From a bacterium (GTDB taxonomy: Bacteria; Bacteroidota; Bacteroidia; Chitinophagales; Saprospiraceae): a stretch of 64,000 bases of DNA. The position numbers were made by a program, and so were the translations under genes. Shown in pieces: positions 1 through 8,065 of this stretch (its first letter is position 1; each line of letters begins with the position of its first letter). The DNA lies in NCBI GenBank assembly GCA_024742755.1, contig JANSXW010000004.1:32666-96665 (forward strand), given 5' to 3'. The notes beneath the pieces are model-generated. The model saw only the letters and a program-made list of their open reading frames with translations, did no database searches and had not been told where the DNA came from.

Positions 1-646
1 GGAACAGGCTGTGGCGATATTTATAAAGCAGGAGCAGAGGTGTGCGTTCTGCGAGCATTTGCATCGGTTCTGCGTTGACCTTTCCGCCCATGCTGCGCGC
101 CATAAACTGGTAGAAGGTTTCTTCCCAGCCTTCCTTGTTGCGTTCCAGTTGTTCCAGAATTTTGCTGGCCCGGCTTTCCAGCCGCTCGGCAGCCATGCGG
201 TCCAGCCATAGATTGAGGGTGAGTTCGCTAACTTGTGCGAGCGTATTGGCGCAGGGCACCCATTGTTCACTTTGGATCAAACGTTGGTAGTGGGCGGCCA
301 GCCTTCTTGAAATACGCTGCTTCATTTCCAGACAGGGGATGGAAGTGCCATTGCCTCGTTGGATGGGGGCGTCGTCTTCGTAGACAACATGAAGGATTAC
401 GTTGTCGTAAGCGGTGTCAGTCTGATGCCCGTGCTGCAGCCAGTCTGAGCTGCGCAGATGCATTTCTACATTCCCGGCCCAGACGGTATCCCCGATCCGC
501 AGCCTTGCATTCAGGAAGTCAGGCCCTGCGTGGGTGTTGAGCTGCCCGGGGTGCAGGACTTCCACTGCTTCTCCATCGGTCGTTTGAAGGGCCGTAGCGT
601 TAAAGCGGCGCATACGCCATGCATAATGCAGGAGTTCTTCTTTCAT
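1..646 (-). CDS. DUF2851 family protein, C-terminus outside window
   Basis: An open frame runs from an ATG at 646 to the window edge without a stop, giving 215 visible residues that begin MKEELLHYAWRMRRF. The segment with HPGQLNTHAGPDFLNARL (near residues 30-50) followed by WAGNVEMHLRSSDW is the hallmark of DUF2851, a Bacteroidota protein family of unknown function. A run with NVILHVVYEDD follows. Full-length relatives are around 420 residues, so about half is seen here. The role is unknown. The frame is very probably real because the motif stretch is intact and the codon use resembles its neighbours. Confidence 0.85.
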   Translation of the reverse strand, partial: MKEELLHYAWRMRRFNATALQTTDGEAVEVLHPGQLNTHAGPDFLNARLRIGDTVWAGNVEMHLRSSDWLQHGHQTDTAYDNVILHVVYEDDAPIQRGNGTSIPCLEMKQRISRRLAAHYQRLIQSEQWVPCANTLAQVSELTLNLWLDRMAAERLESRASKILEQLERNKEGWEETFYQFMARSMGGKVNAEPMQMLAERTPLLLLYKYRHSLF

Positions 647-1035
647 GATTTTTGGTTTTTTGGTCGTTCTTTATGCGCAGTATCCGGCAAGGCAGCTCCC
701 ACTCAGGAGAACTCGTGGCGGAGATACGGCCGCCATCCGGGCACCTCTGTAAAGCCCGGCGGAGGCTGTGGCGCTCAGGCTGTCCTGTTGCTTTGACAGC
801 CGTAAAGCTAAAGCACCCTATCTTCCATACAGACTAACACAGTCTGATTAACCATTCCCTGGTGGAAGCTACTTGCCACAAATCGGTAAAATGAATCATG
901 AAAATCTGCCTGAAATGGCAGGAACTGCGAAATACTCGTGGAGCAATAATTACAGAAATAAGCGCATATCAAATACAAGTCCGGTACAAATATAATCAAT
1001 CTTGTTGTTTGTTGCAATATTTGGAAACAAAAAAT
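647..1035. other. Intergenic stretch without a supported gene
   Basis: About 390 bases between the start of the DUF2851 gene and the stop of the next minus-strand gene. Short open frames exist on both strands but none has a recognisable domain or a coherent start. It holds a 7-bp inverted repeat, GGCTGTC (778-784) with GACAGCC (795-801), that has no following T-run. The half nearest 1000 is AT-rich. I see no RNA gene. Confidence 0.5.
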
Positions 1036-1389
1036 TTATATATCCCAAAATGACCTTGGCCTGCGAAGGACTACGATCGTGTCCCGAAGCGTGATGAAGA
1101 AGTAAAGAAGCGCCGCAATTCCGGGTATAACCAGGCTCCAGTAGCCAGCCAGCCAAAACTTGAGCGGCAGAAGGAGAAGGATGCTGCCCAGTAACAACAA
1201 ATAGGGCTTGCGGGCGCGGTACGCATAAGCCACAATTAAGTGAAAAGCACTGCCAGTCTGCCAAAGGGCAAGGCCCGCCACTACAGCAAGCGCCCAGAGC
1301 CACCATTTGCCTAAGACGACTATCATGGCAAGGGCAATCAAAACAGACTGTCCTACAAGGTCAAGCTTCATTCTATATTGGCTGATCAT
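1036..1389 (-). CDS. Small integral membrane protein of unknown function
   Basis: A 117-residue protein that is almost entirely hydrophobic, with about four membrane segments near residues 8-26, 27-48, 62-80 and 80-100. It ends in a basic tail (RRPRSFWDI). No conserved domain is recognised. An internal Met at residue 6 (MKLDLVGQS) is an equally good start. It lies alone between two gaps, downstream of the NDP-hexose dehydratase gene and of two small inverted repeats. The coding call rests on length and hydrophobic pattern only. Confidence 0.6.
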   Translation of the reverse strand: MISQYRMKLDLVGQSVLIALAMIVVLGKWWLWALAVVAGLALWQTGSAFHLIVAYAYRARKPYLLLLGSILLLLPLKFWLAGYWSLVIPGIAALLYFFITLRDTIVVLRRPRSFWDI

Positions 1390-1412
1390 AATGTCTTGTT
1401 TGTTCCTGTTTG

Positions 1413-1427
1413 AAACCTGCGAGGTTT
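1413..1427. repeat. Small palindrome AAACCT-GCG-AGGTTT
   Basis: A perfect 6-bp inverted repeat with a 3-base loop, in the gap upstream of the small membrane protein. Short AAACCT/AGGTTT palindromes recur between genes in many Bacteroidota genomes (recollection, not searched). It has no T-run on either side, so it is not a convincing terminator. Confidence 0.4.
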
Positions 1428-1461
1428 AAATCAAGCTTGTCTCAAGATAAGCTTTTTTTAT

Positions 1462-1489
1462 AAAACTTTCAATAAGTAATGAAAGTTTT
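1462..1489. terminator. AT-rich inverted repeat after the dehydratase gene
   Basis: AAAACTTTCA (1462-1471) pairs perfectly with TGAAAGTTTT (1480-1489) across an 8-base loop. It sits 66 bases beyond the stop of the minus-strand gene at 1555. The stem carries its own A/T arms as bidirectional terminators do, but it is GC-poor, so termination is only a possibility. Confidence 0.35.
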
Positions 1490-1554
1490 GGGTTTTGCTT
1501 TTTATTCCTGAACAGGTCAAACCAAGAGAACGGCTTTATTGGCAGCAAAGGTAT

Positions 1555-2826
1555 TTAGGCTTCAAATGTCAGAGGATTGAGCGGTTCTATTAGGAGAGAG
1601 CAGATACCTCGGAGTTGGATATTGCAGAGGTTTGAAGTGCTGAGTATACGTTTTAGTTCGTCAATGCCTACCCAAAACTGGTTCTCCCGGATCGCAAAAT
1701 CACTGCTGACTTCAATGAGCTGGAACTCGAATTCGTGGTTGATGAACCGCCCGCCTTCATCAGACTGAGCGAACCTGGCGAAAGGAGGAGGAAGGTTGCT
1801 TACTTCGGGGCTTTGGGTGTCCTCCGGATAAAAAAGGTAAGAAGGTGATATCGAAAAAGAGGAGTGCGTACCTTTCTCTTCTTCTACAGTAAGCAGGAAT
1901 ACGCGTTGTCCGGACAGGTTGCTGCAAAGCAATATGGCTTTTCCCCTTCCCTCAGCTCTCCAAAGCGGCTGCGTCCATCTTTTCACTTCCCGGTGGTTGG
2001 TCTCAATTTGGTAAAGCCCTACTTCCTGACCGTTTTTGTTAATGCGTATAGCCTGATCTTCGATCGTGAAAGCACTTGACTGATCAACCGGGATGAACTT
2101 GTTCCTGCAATGAACGGGGCGGCTCTTTCTTAAGTAGTAATCCAGGATTGCTGATGATTGGGTTTGTCCGGGATGCGCATTTTGACCGGATAGGGAGTCC
2201 CATTCAAAAATTGCAATAAGGGATCGTAAATCAGTATTGAGGATGAAATCCATTTTTGCTGCTTCAGCCAGGACAGGCAGCGGTAGCCAAATATAGGTAT
2301 CTGCAGTTTCCAGCAGGGAGTCAACAAGCGCAAAGTTGTGCCACTTTGTTTTTTGATAATAGCGTTTTCCGAGGTCAAGCTGATTAGTGGAATGAAAGCC
2401 AGTTACATGACAATGGCCGGAGTAGAGGTACTCCAGATAAGGGTTTTTCTTACCGTTGTGGAGGCGGAGAAAATTAGCAGGAGTAGACTGAATGGTGGGG
2501 CCCAGTTGTATGACCCCGGTATTTCCAGGTTCAATTCGGGCCTGAGTAAGCACGTAGGGGGGCGAGCCATTTTTCGAGGGACAGATGAGCAGGCCTGTAA
2601 CAGCGCTTTGAGGCTGGAAAAGATAAAGGGTATCGGAGCCGTCCTCGGCATCATTTACGCCAATGACATGGAAAAACCCTCCGGTTTTATGCGAGAGCAT
2701 GCCGTCTTTAAACAGCCACTCTTCCTGAGCATCAAAGGAGGTCCGTTTTATACGGAAGGAAGAGGTGTGCAGCGTTTCGGATAAGAAGGCTTTTAAATCC
2801 GCTAGGGTATGGGCAACTTTAGGCAT
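1555..2826 (-). CDS. NDP-hexose 2,3-dehydratase (EvaA family)
   Basis: A 423-residue protein matching the NDP-hexose 2,3-dehydratase family, which removes water from an NDP-4-keto-6-deoxyhexose as the first step towards 2,6-dideoxysugars. The diagnostic block lies near residues 92-135: QARIEPGNTGVIQLGPTIQS, then NFLRLHNGKKNPYLEYL. The N-terminal block W-LFKDGMLSHKTGGFFHVIG is also typical. The family is an internal duplication, and the C-terminal half (around residues 225-423, ending with a LKRILSTSNLCNIQLRG segment) fits the second copy. It overlaps the upstream glycosyltransferase gene by 8 bases, so the two are co-transcribed. No other deoxysugar gene (2,3-dehydratase partner ketoreductase, aminotransferase or epimerase) is next to it. 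Cytoplasmic. The family call is confident; the exact sugar is unknown. Confidence 0.85.
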   Translation of the reverse strand: MPKVAHTLADLKAFLSETLHTSSFRIKRTSFDAQEEWLFKDGMLSHKTGGFFHVIGVNDAEDGSDTLYLFQPQSAVTGLLICPSKNGSPPYVLTQARIEPGNTGVIQLGPTIQSTPANFLRLHNGKKNPYLEYLYSGHCHVTGFHSTNQLDLGKRYYQKTKWHNFALVDSLLETADTYIWLPLPVLAEAAKMDFILNTDLRSLIAIFEWDSLSGQNAHPGQTQSSAILDYYLRKSRPVHCRNKFIPVDQSSAFTIEDQAIRINKNGQEVGLYQIETNHREVKRWTQPLWRAEGRGKAILLCSNLSGQRVFLLTVEEEKGTHSSFSISPSYLFYPEDTQSPEVSNLPPPFARFAQSDEGGRFINHEFEFQLIEVSSDFAIRENQFWVGIDELKRILSTSNLCNIQLRGICSLLIEPLNPLTFEA

Positions 2827-3733
2827 AGGTCTTAATCAGTTTATCGAATTGGAAATCAAGGAAACTCGGAAAGGCTGTTTCTGTAAGCCGTTCAACCAGG
2901 AATAATTTTAAAATGCAGCAGTAGTTATAGATATGGAAAGAGCCCTTGCCCATAGGGTTGACCATAAGCACCAGGCTTCCCGGTTTTAACCAAAGCATAT
3001 TGGCAAGGTCTGCGCCCCGGATGGCTATCACTCCGTCTGCGTTGTAAAACGTATGAATCTGCTCCACAAGTGAATACTTGCCAGGCTCGTAAATAGTAGC
3101 GGGGATTTCGTGTTCCCGCAGCAATTGCATACCCTCTTCCAAATGCAGCATGGATCTGCGGGAATTGCCGTACCCTTTTTTCCGGGCTTGCCCGTTTTGA
3201 CTGTAATAAGCAGGCATATCTGAGCGCTTAAGGAGAAGCATCCCTGCTGGCGGGGCTGTTTTCAAATCACCGATCCGGGCCAGGATTGCATCTCTGACAC
3301 CAAGCAGGTCTTTTTTGAGTTGCAGGCTCTGCTGGGCGATCGCAATGCTTCGGCGCATTCTTTTCGGGAAGTTTTTGGTATTGCGTAGGGACAAATCTGT
3401 TACGAACCGCCTCCTCCAGATAAGGAAAAAAAAGCTTCGCCTGAGCAGAATGTCCCACCTGGGTACAGTAACGACGTTTGCAGGACTGGTGGATTGAGTT
3501 TGTTCTATTCGGTATTGAATTGAAAATAAGTCAGCGACCTCTTTAATCAAGCCATTCATAACCGGGCCACAGTCCTCAAAAATGAACTTAGGTGCATATG
3601 CCGGACTGGAGTGAGAAATCTTGAGGATATGGTGGAGCGATGGGAGCAAATAACCAAGCATGAAATGCCAGTAATGCTCTTTTGACCCGCCTTTGTTACC
3701 CTTTTGCAGGTAAGATAATTTTATTTCCTTCAT
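2819..3733 (-). CDS. GT61-like (DUF563) glycosyltransferase
   Basis: A 304-residue protein with the C-terminal pattern of GT61/DUF563 enzymes: an arginine-rich acceptor block, then a segment with YSLVEQIHTFYNADGVIA and the motif RGADLANMLWLKPG (about residues 240-262), which is the GA-x-L-x-N signature of the family. Such enzymes add sugars to polysaccharides or glycans. It is first in a two-gene operon with the NDP-hexose 2,3-dehydratase, which suggests that the dehydratase product, or a sugar derived from it, is its donor (inference). A -7-like element TACTTTTC lies at 3772-3779 on this strand. No signal peptide is seen. Confidence 0.75.
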   Translation of the reverse strand: MKEIKLSYLQKGNKGGSKEHYWHFMLGYLLPSLHHILKISHSSPAYAPKFIFEDCGPVMNGLIKEVADLFSIQYRIEQTQSTSPANVVTVPRWDILLRRSFFFLIWRRRFVTDLSLRNTKNFPKRMRRSIAIAQQSLQLKKDLLGVRDAILARIGDLKTAPPAGMLLLKRSDMPAYYSQNGQARKKGYGNSRRSMLHLEEGMQLLREHEIPATIYEPGKYSLVEQIHTFYNADGVIAIRGADLANMLWLKPGSLVLMVNPMGKGSFHIYNYCCILKLFLVERLTETAFPSFLDFQFDKLIKTYA

Positions 3734-3958
3734 CGGGCAGGCCGTTAAATTTTATGTTCGCTTGGGTGTTTGAAAAGTAATAATCCTTAAGCATTTTCCT
3801 AAGGTGTGGGGCATCCATAAGCACAGCACGTGGCTTTAATTTGACGCATATAGTTTTAAGTAAAAGAGTCTATGGTTCAGTTCAATACAAAATGTCAATA
3901 TTCGGGAGTGAAAATAATCTAAAAAATATATACCAGCAAGTCATTGCAAAGGCTTAGC

Positions 3959-3988
3959 CAACTTTTGACTGGTAGCAGCCAAAAGTTG
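3959..3988. terminator. Inverted repeat downstream of nadD
   Basis: CAACTTTTG (3959-3967) pairs perfectly with CAAAAGTTG (3980-3988) over a 12-base loop, 34 bases past the nadD stop on the minus strand. There is no U-rich tail on that strand. The rest of the roughly 290-base gap (3734-4021) is AT-rich and holds no gene I can support. Confidence 0.4.
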
Positions 3989-4021
3989 AAAATTATGCAC
4001 TCAAGCCCTATTGTTGGATAT

Positions 4022-4603
4022 TCAGCGATAGATAGCAACCTCTTCCAGGTAGCGGTAAACAGCATCGGGCACGAGGTACTGTACAGACTGCCCGGCTTTC
4101 AGGCAATTGCGGATATAGCTGGCGGAAATCTGCATCAGTGGGGCCTCTACAATTTTAATGCCTGGGTGCTGCTGCAGCTCGCCCAGATCATGACTGGGGC
4201 GCTGATAGACAAATATTTCGTGGTCACGGAGCAGCAGCTCGTAGTTTTTCCATTTGTGCAAAGTCACCAGATTGTCGCCGCCCATGATGAGCGAAAACTG
4301 CCGGTTGGGGTATTTTTCCTTCAGGTAGGAGAGGGTGTCCACGGTATAGGAAGGCTGGGGGAGCCCAAACTCAACGTCCGAAGCTTTAAGTTTTGGATTG
4401 TCCCCAATAGCCAGCCGGACGAGGTGCAGCCTGTCGTGATCGCGGGCGAGCGTCTTTTTGGGCTTGAGCGGATTGTGGGGAGAGACGACCATCCATACCT
4501 CCTCCAGGTCAGTTTGCGTGGCCATGAAGTTGGCGATGATCATATGCCCGACATGGACAGGGTTGAAAGAGCCAAAAAAGAGCCCCACTTTCGGCATGCT
4601 CAT
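4022..4603 (-). CDS. nadD: Nicotinate-nucleotide adenylyltransferase
   Basis: Makes nicotinate adenine dinucleotide from nicotinate mononucleotide and ATP in NAD synthesis. The 193-residue length is normal for NadD. The nucleotidyltransferase motif GSFNPVHVGH is near residues 11-20, the substrate loop MGGDNLVTLHKWKN is near residue 108-121, and the C-terminal ISASYIR motif that binds ATP phosphates is near residue 158-164. Met3 is an alternative start. A lipoprotein gene ends 10 bases upstream on the same strand, so the two are probably co-transcribed. Confidence 0.96.
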   Translation of the reverse strand: MSMPKVGLFFGSFNPVHVGHMIIANFMATQTDLEEVWMVVSPHNPLKPKKTLARDHDRLHLVRLAIGDNPKLKASDVEFGLPQPSYTVDTLSYLKEKYPNRQFSLIMGGDNLVTLHKWKNYELLLRDHEIFVYQRPSHDLGELQQHPGIKIVEAPLMQISASYIRNCLKAGQSVQYLVPDAVYRYLEEVAIYR

Positions 4604-4613
4604 GGTTGTAGAT

Positions 4614-5063
4614 TTATTCTTGCATCATTTCACGGACCAGGCTGTCGGGTAGTTGCTCCAGAATGTCATTGTCAATTTGAATCTCATCCTGAGGGGCATC
4701 AACCAGCCATTGGCCATTAAGCTTTACCAGATGGTAGTCGGAGGTGTAGCGTTCGTATTGATCTTCAAGCACACACTGACACCGCAGCGTATCCCCAGCG
4801 CCCACGCAGTTGACAGACAGGAATTGGGTGTGGAAAAGCGTACTATCGGGTTCTTCTTCCACGATGGCTTTTAGTTCGTCCAGCCAGGCTTTTCCGGCGG
4901 GCGTGCTCAGCGCTTTTGCTTTTTCAAGCAGGTTTTTGTCTACCAAACCCTGGTATTGCTTCAAAACGGCTTCCGGGTCATTGGGAAGCGGAGGGGCTTC
5001 GCTGCCACAGCTCCACAGGAGTGCCGCTATGATCATCCCGAACCATAAGTTGCTGTATTTCAT
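4614..5063 (-). CDS. Small lipoprotein, NTF2/DUF4878-like fold suspected
   Basis: A 149-residue protein with a lipoprotein signal: a hydrophobic stretch followed by LLWSCGSE, with Cys19 as the lipid site. The mature part (residues 28-149) has the pattern of small NTF2-like lipoproteins: a helical start with PEAVLKQYQGLVDK, then strands ending in VKLNGQWLVDAP. This resembles DUF4878 but the match is by eye only. It lies 10 bases upstream of nadD. The function is unknown; attachment to the cell envelope is predicted. Confidence 0.7.
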   Translation of the reverse strand: MKYSNLWFGMIIAALLWSCGSEAPPLPNDPEAVLKQYQGLVDKNLLEKAKALSTPAGKAWLDELKAIVEEEPDSTLFHTQFLSVNCVGAGDTLRCQCVLEDQYERYTSDYHLVKLNGQWLVDAPQDEIQIDNDILEQLPDSLVREMMQE

Positions 5064-5128
5064 GTTGTGTTTGGTTGTGGGTTAGGACTGCTTCAGGCCA
5101 GGCCGTTTGCTGAGGCCCGGCAAAAACA

Positions 5129-5161
5129 AAGGCGAGCCATTGCTGAACAATAGCTCGCCTT
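5129..5161 (-). terminator. Rho-independent terminator of dnaN
   Basis: GGCGAGC pairs with GCTCGCC (arms 5129-5137 and 5153-5161, 9 bp), with a further ATTG/CAAT pairing inside. On the minus strand it is followed by TTTGTTTTTG. It begins 15 bases beyond the dnaN stop. Confidence 0.8.
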
Positions 5162-5176
5162 CAGAGCATCAGGAAT

Positions 5177-6292
5177 TTAGTTGCTCAGCATCACCGGCAT
5201 GACGAGCATCAGGATTTCCTCTCCCTCGGTCTCTTCCGCAGGCACCATAATACCGGCGCGGGTGGAAGTGGAGAGTTCAATTTTCACTTCGTCGCTTTCC
5301 AGTACGCCCAGCATTTCCACCAGGAATTTGGCGTTAAAGCCGATCGTCAGCGGCTCGCCTTCGTAGGTGCAGGCCAGTTGTTCTGTAGCTTCGTTGGAAA
5401 AGTCGAGGTCCTGAGCGGAGATCGTCAGGCTGCCGTCATTGATATTCAGGATGACCTGATTGGTTGTTTTATTGGCGTAGATGGCAATCCGCTTGAGGGA
5501 GTTCTGGAAGTCCGACCGCGAGAGGCTCAGCGTATTCGGGTTGTCCACGGGGATCACCGCGTTGTAGTCCGGGTAACGCGCATCAATAAGGCGGCAGACC
5601 AGCTGTGTATCTCCAAACGAGAAAAAGGCATTGGCGCTATTGAAGGCAATGTCAATGTCTTCATTTTCCGGAAGGCTGCCTTTGAGCAGGTTCAGGGCTT
5701 TCTTTGGAACGATGAAGGAAGTGGAAACCTCCCCGCCAATTTCATTAAAAGTATACTTCACCAGTTTGTGGGCATCGGTAGCGACCAGGATCAGCTTATT
5801 GAAGTCGACCTGAAAGTATACGCCGGTCATAGCCGGGCGCAGCTCATCGTTGCTGGCTGCAAAGATGGTCTTGGTAATGCCATGCGTCAGGGAGCCGCCC
5901 GGCATAGAAATTTTATCGACCGAATCCGGCTGCGGGATGCTTGGGAAATCCTGTCCGTCCTCGCCGGCAAGCTTGTACTTGCCATAGGCAGAAGTGATTT
6001 CAATGCCAAAGTTTTCGTCATTCACCGTGAAGGTAATCGGCTGCTGCGGAAGCGCCTTGAGGGTTTCCAGCAGTATTTTAGCGGGTACGGCCACTTTGCC
6101 ATCTGCATCGGCCATCACTTCGATTTCAGTGGTGATGGAAGTTTCCAGGTCGGTTGCCGCAATTTGGAGCTTGTTGTTGTCAATCGTGAAGAGGAAGTCT
6201 TCCAGGATAGGCAATACCGGGTTAGAGCCAATGGCACCACCTGCGATTTGCAGGCGCTTGAGCAATTCTGATGAGGAAACGCTAAACTTCAT
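5177..6292 (-). CDS. dnaN: DNA polymerase III sliding clamp, beta subunit
   Basis: The ring-shaped processivity factor that tethers DNA polymerase III to DNA. The 371 residues match the usual length and make three similar clamp domains of about 120 residues each. The start MKFSVSSSELLKRLQIAGG, the FTVNDENFGIEI segment, and an end with VPAEETEGEEILMLVMPVML are characteristic. The gene stands alone: dnaA, recF and gyrB are not beside it. A perfect -7 element lies at 6397-6404 and a strong terminator follows the stop. Confidence 0.98.
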   Translation of the reverse strand: MKFSVSSSELLKRLQIAGGAIGSNPVLPILEDFLFTIDNNKLQIAATDLETSITTEIEVMADADGKVAVPAKILLETLKALPQQPITFTVNDENFGIEITSAYGKYKLAGEDGQDFPSIPQPDSVDKISMPGGSLTHGITKTIFAASNDELRPAMTGVYFQVDFNKLILVATDAHKLVKYTFNEIGGEVSTSFIVPKKALNLLKGSLPENEDIDIAFNSANAFFSFGDTQLVCRLIDARYPDYNAVIPVDNPNTLSLSRSDFQNSLKRIAIYANKTTNQVILNINDGSLTISAQDLDFSNEATEQLACTYEGEPLTIGFNAKFLVEMLGVLESDEVKIELSTSTRAGIMVPAEETEGEEILMLVMPVMLSN

Positions 6293-6396
6293 AGGTATAT
6301 CCGCTAGGGTTTGATGATGGTTGAATCTGGAGGCTTGCTTTATGTTGTTATGCCGGGATGCTTTTTTGCAGCCGGCTTTGCAAGCACTATAGCAAA

Positions 6397-6404
6397 CAAA
6401 AGTA
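6397..6404 (-). promoter_or_regulatory. -7 promoter element for dnaN
   Basis: The minus strand reads TACTTTTG, a perfect match to the Bacteroidota -7 consensus TAnnTTTG, 104 bases upstream of the dnaN start in the divergent intergenic region. No clear TTG is found at -33. Confidence 0.45.
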
Positions 6405-6494
6405 ATTTTTTTTGCTCATTTTCGTACTATCGAATAACCAACAGACTGTTAATAAGTTGAATTGTCGCTTTTTGACTCCTTGAATAAAGAATTT

Positions 6495-7766
6495 ATGCCT
6501 GACCGATCGCAACCGCCTGTCATTAAAGATATCCAAACGCTTCATTTGCCCAAACCGGAGATTTTCCATCTGGACAACGGTACCCCTGTTTACGTCACCA
6601 ACATGGGCACACAGGAAGTCATCCGCATGGAGCTGGTCTTTTTCGCAGGGCGTACCTACGAAGACAAACAATTGGTAGCCCGAGCCACCTCAAGCCTGCT
6701 GCGCGAAGGGACAAAACACTACACCGCTGCCCGGATTGCGGAAGCCATCGACTTCTACGGCGCAACGCTGAGCCTGCCGTTCAACCTCGATACGTCGAGC
6801 ATGGTGCTGTACAGCCTGAACAAGCACTTTGCCGACACCTTGCCCATTCTGCAGGACATGCTGAGGGCGCCTCTGTTTGCAGCAGAAGATCTGGAGGCCT
6901 ACATCAAGCGCAATCAGCGCCGGCTGGCCGTTGATCTGGCTAAAAACGACACCCTGGCGTACCGCCTCATCACGGAGCAGATTTTCGGCAGTGCCCACCC
7001 CTATGGCTACAACAGCACCGATGAAGCCTATCTGGCCCTGACTCCGGCTGACCTGAGGAAGCACCACCGAAGGCTTTACAATGCTTCCAACTGCATGGTG
7101 TTTATCAGTGGCCGGGTGACGGATGAGGTGAAGCGGCTGCTGAACAAAGCCCTGAGCGATGCCCTGAGCCCCGGAGAAAAGCCGGAGCCCCGTATCCCCG
7201 TTCCGGATGGACAGCCACAGTCTGCCTTCGAGCGCCGCCCTGATACCCTGCAATCTGCTGTCCGGCTGGGCAGGAGAGGGCTCAACCGGCACCATGAAGA
7301 TTTCTACGGGCTGTATGTCCTCAATACTTTGCTGGGCGGCTATTTCGGTTCCCGGTTGATGACCAATATACGGGAGGAAAAAGGCTATACCTACAACATT
7401 TACAGCATGTTGGAAACCATGCGGTACGACGGCTCCCTGCTCATCGGCACAGAAGTCAGCCCGGAGTATGTGGAGCCCACGCTTCGGGAAATTGAACGGG
7501 AAATGAAGCTGTTGCAGGAGACGATGGTCGATGAAGAAGAGCTGACGATGGTCCGGAATTTTTTGCTGGGCAACTTTTTGACCATGCTCGATGGTCCGTT
7601 CAACGTTTCGGAAGTCATCCGGACTTTGGTACTCGACGAGCTCCCTTTGAGCACCTTTGACGAATTGGTATCAACCGTACAAAACATTGACGCTGCAGCT
7701 TTGCAGGGCCTGGCTCAAAAGTACCTCAACAAAGCAGACCTGTGGCAGGTCATCGTTGGCCCTTAG
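6495..7766 (+). CDS. M16 family peptidase homologue, non-catalytic type
   Basis: A member of the pitrilysin/processing-peptidase family (M16), 423 residues from the ATG at 6495. A TTG 33 bases earlier is in frame, but MPDRSQPPV is the usual type of start. Where active subunits have HxxEH, this protein reads VARATSSLLREGT, so the zinc site is missing. It keeps the NIREEKGYTYNIYS motif near residue 296-309, the Arg/Tyr pair typical of the non-catalytic subunit. Such subunits normally pair with a catalytic M16 protein, which is often adjacent, but none is in this window. Divergent from dnaN. Confidence 0.88.
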   Translation: MPDRSQPPVIKDIQTLHLPKPEIFHLDNGTPVYVTNMGTQEVIRMELVFFAGRTYEDKQLVARATSSLLREGTKHYTAARIAEAIDFYGATLSLPFNLDTSSMVLYSLNKHFADTLPILQDMLRAPLFAAEDLEAYIKRNQRRLAVDLAKNDTLAYRLITEQIFGSAHPYGYNSTDEAYLALTPADLRKHHRRLYNASNCMVFISGRVTDEVKRLLNKALSDALSPGEKPEPRIPVPDGQPQSAFERRPDTLQSAVRLGRRGLNRHHEDFYGLYVLNTLLGGYFGSRLMTNIREEKGYTYNIYSMLETMRYDGSLLIGTEVSPEYVEPTLREIEREMKLLQETMVDEEELTMVRNFLLGNFLTMLDGPFNVSEVIRTLVLDELPLSTFDELVSTVQNIDAAALQGLAQKYLNKADLWQVIVGP

Positions 7767-8065
7767 CCCATTTAATTTGCCCTTAAATTCTTCTTATTGA
7801 CCAAAAAAATGCGTTGCTTTGCAGGTCGGTAACTTTTACAGCAGCAGGAATCCGGCCAGGCAGGCTGCCAACAGCCCTTTTTTTGATGAAAAAGAAAGCC
7901 CGGCAGGCAATTTATTTTTTAAAAACCATACCCCTGATATAGGAAAAATTGCTAATTTCCGTTCCTGTAGAGCCCTGACAGCAGCCGGGAAAACCTGTGC
8001 TGCCGCAACAGGTGCACTGACAACATGTTCGAAACACGATACTATTAACCAGGACAAAGGTTTTA
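7767..8065. other. Leader region of the mre operon
   Basis: About 300 bases upstream of mreB without a supported gene. It contains a 6-bp stem, ACCTGT (7993-7998) with ACAGGT (8008-8013). No riboswitch was recognised and no clean -33/-7 pair was found. The mre promoter is expected here. Confidence 0.4.

Noticed and set aside
808..1017. 69-codon minus-strand frame in the first gap
   Set aside because: AT-rich, no promoter, no domain; length within chance.
3944..4720. Long open frame on the plus strand opposite nadD and the lipoprotein gene
   Set aside because: It is antisense to nadD, which has clear motifs, and its own residues show no family pattern.
5378..6271. Nearly 300-codon open frame opposite dnaN
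   Set aside because: It is a shadow of dnaN, whose length and motifs are certain.
7767..8065. Cobalamin-type riboswitch before mreB because of a GCAGCAGG-like stretch
   Set aside because: The sequence lacks the conserved core and mreB is not a known target.
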